Assembly: GCF_000513195.1 (NCBI RefSeq)
Contig: NZ_CBVI010000012.1
Location: 62,001-126,000, forward strand
Length of the DNA: 64,000 bases
DNA from: Bacteroides timonensis
Lineage (GTDB): Bacteria; Bacteroidota; Bacteroidia; Bacteroidales; Bacteroidaceae
Direction: 5' to 3'
Shown here: positions 60,292-64,000 of the stretch, piece after piece
Layout of the letters: each line of letters opens with the position of its first letter
How positions within the stretch are numbered: position 1 is the stretch's first letter
The notes under the pieces: generated by a model
The model's database searches: none
Told to the model about the DNA's origin: nothing
Seen by the model: the letters and a program-made list of their open reading frames with translations, nothing else
Program-made: the position numbers and the translations under genes

Positions 60292-63120
60292 CTATTTCAT
60301 TATTTTGCAAACCTGTACTCTGCCATCTTCCATATAAGCCCGTGCCATATAATAACCAACAGGCAAAACAGACAAACCGACAGAAGTACATTTTTCCTGT
60401 GTCATCACCAGCATTCCATTCACAGAATATACTTCTACGCGTTTAGCTTCTCCGGCAGGCAGCACCAAAGTATCTATACCTCTATTGTAATATATTAAAG
60501 GTTTTTCGGTATCAGGAGCAGTGGTCTCAATACCTGTCAGAGTTGGTTTAAAGTTAGTAAAGAGACGGAATTCATGGGCAGGAACAGCAATAGTTTGCGT
60601 AGTGCTTGATACACTCAAAGGCTCATTGTCTTTCAGTAACTCATACCATGTACCTGTTTCCTGGAAAGTTACAGAAAAGTTCTTATCTGCCAGCGCAAAG
60701 TTGCCAACAACTACAAGAGACTTGCCGTCAATGGAAGTAGCCGACAAAGTACGTCCATTGTCCCAGTTAGCAGTACCTACTTTCCAGCTAAATGTAGTAC
60801 TTGAAGCAAACAGTTCAGGATAGGAATGACGTAAATCTAAAAGAGCAGCATACGTCTCATACAATTTCTTTCGATCAGCATCTTCAAAGTAGTCCCAACG
60901 TATTGGTTTGGGGTCAGTACGAAAACCGCCCTGATCATCATATTTAGAACCATCGCTATTGTTATTTATTGAGAAATCATATCCTAACTCACCAAATTGC
61001 CAGATCATCTTCGGTCCGGGTACGGTAAGGAAGAAGGCCGCATTAGTGGCTAAACGTTTGGTGCGGGTAGAGAGATTAATATTACTTCCTGTTGCAGGGC
61101 TCATTCCGGTATTTGTACTCGTAGTTGATGCTATTACTCCGGAATTTCCCCATTTCCAGGCTTTAAACCCTGTACGTTCTTCATCATGACTTTCCATATA
61201 TCCTACTAAGCTACCAGCAGGCATACCGGATGTCCCTGCAAACAAACCAGAAAAATCGGTTTTTGAGCCACTCCATCCCATAGCAGTTTCACAATATGCT
61301 TCATTTTTATTACGCCATAGCAAGATGCCTGCATCTCCTAACTGCTTTTCTTCACTGGTAGCTGCCAAATGTTCAAAAATAACATAAGCACCCGGTTGCC
61401 GTTCCTGTACGGCAGCCGACATACGTTTCAGATTGGCAATACGTGCATTATCCGGTCCATTTGCCCAATCATTCTCTCCATAAGAAGTATTAGAGAACCC
61501 TTTCGTAAAGTCATAACGGAAACCGTCAATTTTGTATTCCGACATCCAGAAGCCGGCTACACTATCCACCAAAGCTCGGGTATATTCACTATCATGATTG
61601 AAATCATATCCCCATGAAAGACTTGGATTCTTAATATTTGATTCTTGATTATACCACGGATTATCAGCAGAGGGCCTTCCATCCGCATCTTTATACAAAA
61701 GATAGAAAGGAGACTGGCCAAAGCTATGATTCAGCACAAGGTCGATAATAACAGCCATCCCTTGACCGTGACATTCATCTACAAAAGCTCTTAAATCATT
61801 TTTTGTACCGTAATACTTATCTACGGCAAAATAGAATGAAGGATTATACCCCCAACTCGTGTTTCCTTCAAACTCATTAACAGGCATCAGTTCGATTGCA
61901 TTTACTCCCAGATTCTTCAAGTACTCCAGTTTTTCTTTCGCAGCATTGAAGGTATGTTCCTCGGTAAAGTCACGAATCAACATTTCGTAAATAACCAACT
62001 TTTCAGAAGCAGGGCGCTCAAAGTTCTTCACTTTCCAGTTATAAGCAGCCTGTCCTGTTTGCAGGACGGAAACAATACCTTCTGCCTTTCCGGTCGGATA
62101 GGCTTTCAAATTCGGATATGTCGTACTCTCAATATACTGGTCATTCCAAGGATCCAAAACTTTATCTGTATATGGGTCTGCCACATAAATAGAACCATCT
62201 ACCAAATATTGGAAAGCATATTCTTCTCCTTTAGTCAATCCTGAAAGAGTTATCCAGAAATATTCACTGTCTTGTTTCAGCTGATAGTCTGCTTTAGGCA
62301 TCCAATCATTAAAGTCACCTACCACATATACATACTTTTTACCCGGAGCCTGCAACACCAAAGTTACTTCCGTATCACTGACATAGTTAATACCGGGACG
62401 TACTCCCTTAGGCATCGTTTCCGAAGTACTTGTTCCATTCAGTACTGTCACATCTTGTGTAGCGGATTCTGTTTTACCATTAGCAGTAGCCTCTATTTTC
62501 AAAGTATAGCTTCCGGCAGTTGAGAATGTATAAGATTGGGAAATAGTAGTAGTATTAGTTGCTGTAGCTATTTCGTCCGCATTTACATAAAGTTTCAAAT
62601 CGGAAGCCGCAGAGGCAGAAGCTTCAATTGTAAAGGGTGTACCAACAAGTATATTTTCTTTTTCAGCAGGTTGGTCAAAGCGAACTGTTAAGCCAGCGAC
62701 ATGTACATCTACAAATATATCTTTGCCACCTGTTTCTTTTCCTTCTTTCGATTTATCGGCACTACGAAACACAAAAGCTAACTGCGTTACAGTTTCACCA
62801 CTCTTAACGCCATAATATTCACGAATACTGGGAGTTAGCTTTAATTGCCATTTATCATTTCCCAGTGAAGTCATTTTATATTTCGCTGAGTTATCTCCCC
62901 ATGTCGGAGCATATTGCCAAGCTGTGCCCCCAATTGTCACCCCTGTATGCGCATACACATCACCGGTAAAACCTTTCAGCCCAGCCGTACCTTTCGTTGC
63001 ATCAAAAATAATGGTGACTTCATCATTCTCCGTCGGGAAAGCCGGAGTAGTGGTTACTATTTGCGCTTGCATGGCAACCACTGCCAGCAAACAAATAAAT
63101 AAGGAGTAAAGTCTTCTCAT
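60292..63120 (-). CDS. Secreted GH13 alpha-amylase-family enzyme with T9SS-like C-terminal tail
   Basis: 942 residues: signal peptide (LFICLLAVVAMQAQ), two starch-binding/E-set domains (about 20-225), CBM48 (about 250-330, YVYVVGDFNDWMPK), GH13 barrel (about 375-790) with VIIDLVLNHSF, nucleophile Asp in DGFRYDFTKGF, acid/base Glu in YVIFEHLA and MESHDEER, and a C-terminal beta domain. The last 70 residues (VEVYSVNGMLVMTQEK ... YYMARAYMEDGRVQVCKIMK) look like the type-IX secretion tail of Bacteroidetes. Bacteroides are not known for a working T9SS, so this is probably a relic or a general anchor. Confidence 0.87.
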   Translation of the reverse strand: MRRLYSLFICLLAVVAMQAQIVTTTPAFPTENDEVTIIFDATKGTAGLKGFTGDVYAHTGVTIGGTAWQYAPTWGDNSAKYKMTSLGNDKWQLKLTPSIREYYGVKSGETVTQLAFVFRSADKSKEGKETGGKDIFVDVHVAGLTVRFDQPAEKENILVGTPFTIEASASAASDLKLYVNADEIATATNTTTISQSYTFSTAGSYTLKIEATANGKTESATQDVTVLNGTSTSETMPKGVRPGINYVSDTEVTLVLQAPGKKYVYVVGDFNDWMPKADYQLKQDSEYFWITLSGLTKGEEYAFQYLVDGSIYVADPYTDKVLDPWNDQYIESTTYPNLKAYPTGKAEGIVSVLQTGQAAYNWKVKNFERPASEKLVIYEMLIRDFTEEHTFNAAKEKLEYLKNLGVNAIELMPVNEFEGNTSWGYNPSFYFAVDKYYGTKNDLRAFVDECHGQGMAVIIDLVLNHSFGQSPFYLLYKDADGRPSADNPWYNQESNIKNPSLSWGYDFNHDSEYTRALVDSVAGFWMSEYKIDGFRYDFTKGFSNTSYGENDWANGPDNARIANLKRMSAAVQERQPGAYVIFEHLAATSEEKQLGDAGILLWRNKNEAYCETAMGWSGSKTDFSGLFAGTSGMPAGSLVGYMESHDEERTGFKAWKWGNSGVIASTTSTNTGMSPATGSNINLSTRTKRLATNAAFFLTVPGPKMIWQFGELGYDFSINNNSDGSKYDDQGGFRTDPKPIRWDYFEDADRKKLYETYAALLDLRHSYPELFASSTTFSWKVGTANWDNGRTLSATSIDGKSLVVVGNFALADKNFSVTFQETGTWYELLKDNEPLSVSSTTQTIAVPAHEFRLFTNFKPTLTGIETTAPDTEKPLIYYNRGIDTLVLPAGEAKRVEVYSVNGMLVMTQEKCTSVGLSVLPVGYYMARAYMEDGRVQVCKIMK

Positions 63121-63548
63121 TCGGTATCAATTTATTGGTTAATGGCTCAAAAGTACACCAGTTATCCCGGATTATCAAGTACTTGAAACAGAAGCTGGGA
63201 AAGAAGTAGTGCAAACGGTTGCATGAATCAAAGCATACATTCCTGATCAGCTGGTTTCTGTCGGCAAAGATATAACGGACCGGAAATCAGCTTATGGGAT
63301 TTGGTGGGTTTCGTCGGTTTTATTAGAGAAATATTTTTTTCCAAGTGAGAAAAAAAGCAGAGCTCTGCGAAACTTGCAAACTTGCAAGTTGTTACGACCT
63401 ATGAGCTATGCAGCTTTTAATTTTTAATACGATTAAAAAATTATTAATGCAAATAACAAGTTGCAGTCAACTCATTATAGGACGTTATGAATTTCATTTT
63501 GATGTGGTCGCCTTGAAAGAGAACGGAAAAAAGAAATCAAGTAATAGT
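63121..63548. other. Gene-free stretch
   Basis: Nothing coding was recognised. One dyad, TTTTTTTCCAAGTGAGAAAAAAA (about 63333-63355), resembles a single unit of the array at 15.9 kb. Confidence 0.45.
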
Positions 63549-63580
63549 TTTGTTATTATGGAGTAGAAACATTATTTTTG
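63549..63580 (+). promoter_or_regulatory. Canonical Bacteroides promoter for the ATPase gene
   Basis: TTTG (63549-63552), 20-nt spacer, TATTTTTG (63573-63580). Best consensus match in the window; about 21 nt before the ATG. Confidence 0.75.
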
Positions 63581-63601
63581 TATCACATAATATTTGCAGC
63601 T

Positions 63602-64000
63602 ATGGAATTTGTTGATAGAATAGAGGAACAGCAACGTCTGATTAAGACATTGAACAGTGAAAAGCCTACTTTTATCGTGGTATATGGCAGGCGTAGGCTC
63701 GGAAAATCAACTTTAATTAAAAAGGTGATAACTCCGAATGATGTGTACTATATGGCAGACCAAACGGAGCGTGCCTACCAAATCAGTTTGTTGGCAAAAG
63801 AGGTCGGTCTGGTATTTCCAGACTTCGACAAAGTGATCTATCCCGATTGGCAAGCCCTGTTGACAGCACTCAATCATCGGACCCAGAAACGTTTCACTCT
63901 CTGCTTGGACGAGTTCCCCTATTTAGTTAAAAGTTCTCCTGAACTTCCTGCCCTGTTGCAAAGGCTGATAGACTCTCGTAGTTTAAAGTACAACCTGATT
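63602..64000 (+). CDS. Archaeal-type ATPase_2/DUF234 family AAA ATPase (5' part only)
   Basis: Open frame from ATG at 63602 to the right edge (133 residues). MEFVDRIEEQQRLIKTLN, then Walker A VVYGRRRLGKSTLIKK and Walker B TLCLDEFPYL match the P-loop ATPases with C-terminal DUF234 nuclease-like domain that are common in Bacteroides. The C-terminus lies outside the window. Confidence 0.85.
   Translation, partial: MEFVDRIEEQQRLIKTLNSEKPTFIVVYGRRRLGKSTLIKKVITPNDVYYMADQTERAYQISLLAKEVGLVFPDFDKVIYPDWQALLTALNHRTQKRFTLCLDEFPYLVKSSPELPALLQRLIDSRSLKYNLI

Overview
The window reads as chromosomal DNA of a gut Bacteroides species. The evidence is the gene content (TonB-linked outer-membrane proteins, Sus-type lipoprotein signals, GLPGLI protein, PL6 lyase, GH13 and GH133 enzymes), moderate G+C, few Shine-Dalgarno sequences, and many upstream boxes of the form TAnnTTTG, the -7 element of the Bacteroides housekeeping sigma factor. 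No rRNA operon, CRISPR array, integrase or intact insertion sequence was seen. One tRNA gene (Ala, GGC) is present.

Layout. 1-4.1 kb: end of a polysaccharide-degradation operon (PL6 lyase, then a GH28-like beta-helix protein that runs off the left edge). 4.2-10.7 kb: OmpH-like lipoprotein, small membrane protein, pepD, a beta-helix lipoprotein overlapping an EEP-family nuclease or phosphatase, and a YbdG-type mechanosensitive channel. 10.9-15.2 kb: a minus-strand accessory block with a WYL regulator, three tiny membrane proteins, an AHH-nuclease-like lipoprotein and a membrane protein with a formylglycine-enzyme fold. 15.2-16 kb: a gene-free stretch with a probable structured RNA and repeat arrays. 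16-18.3 kb: a second WYL regulator divergent from rtcB. 18.3-25.5 kb: a two-component system (kinase and regulator separated by a palindromic element) divergent from a GLPGLI protein and a large outer-membrane receptor-like protein. 25.5-31.3 kb: a PAP2 phosphatase with an LtaS-like sulfatase, transaldolase-like fsa, and a DedA/DUF47/PiT phosphate-transport operon. 31.4-35 kb: small secreted protein, a decayed beta-propeller lipoprotein, ModF-like ABC protein, DUF6132 protein. 35.2-44.3 kb: housekeeping genes (pullulanase, ruvC, tRNA-Ala, tonB, pheS, MFS, nth, pgk). 44.4-50.4 kb: a visibly G+C-richer transport cluster (porin, Dcu, SLC13, BASS-like, TauE). 50.6-57.9 kb: TPR protein, M28 peptidase, and a minus-strand operon of nitroreductase, DUF2520 protein, kdsC and maf, then a GNAT protein. 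57.9-63.1 kb: secreted glycogen/starch enzymes (GH133 and GH13). 63.6 kb to the end: start of an ATPase.

The most unexpected structure lies between the genes. At least six intergenic spots carry short tandem arrays of unrelated sequence whose repeat step is 11 bp or 22-23 bp, often with dyad symmetry. Others have a 7-bp step. Two larger palindromic elements (19.0-19.5 kb and 22.6-22.85 kb) share the same imperfect ends (AAATGnnAATTTA), and a third (56.8 kb) shares one end. These arrays and elements, together with the AHH/FGE-fold gene pair and the WYL-rtcB pair, are the best candidates for undescribed biology here.
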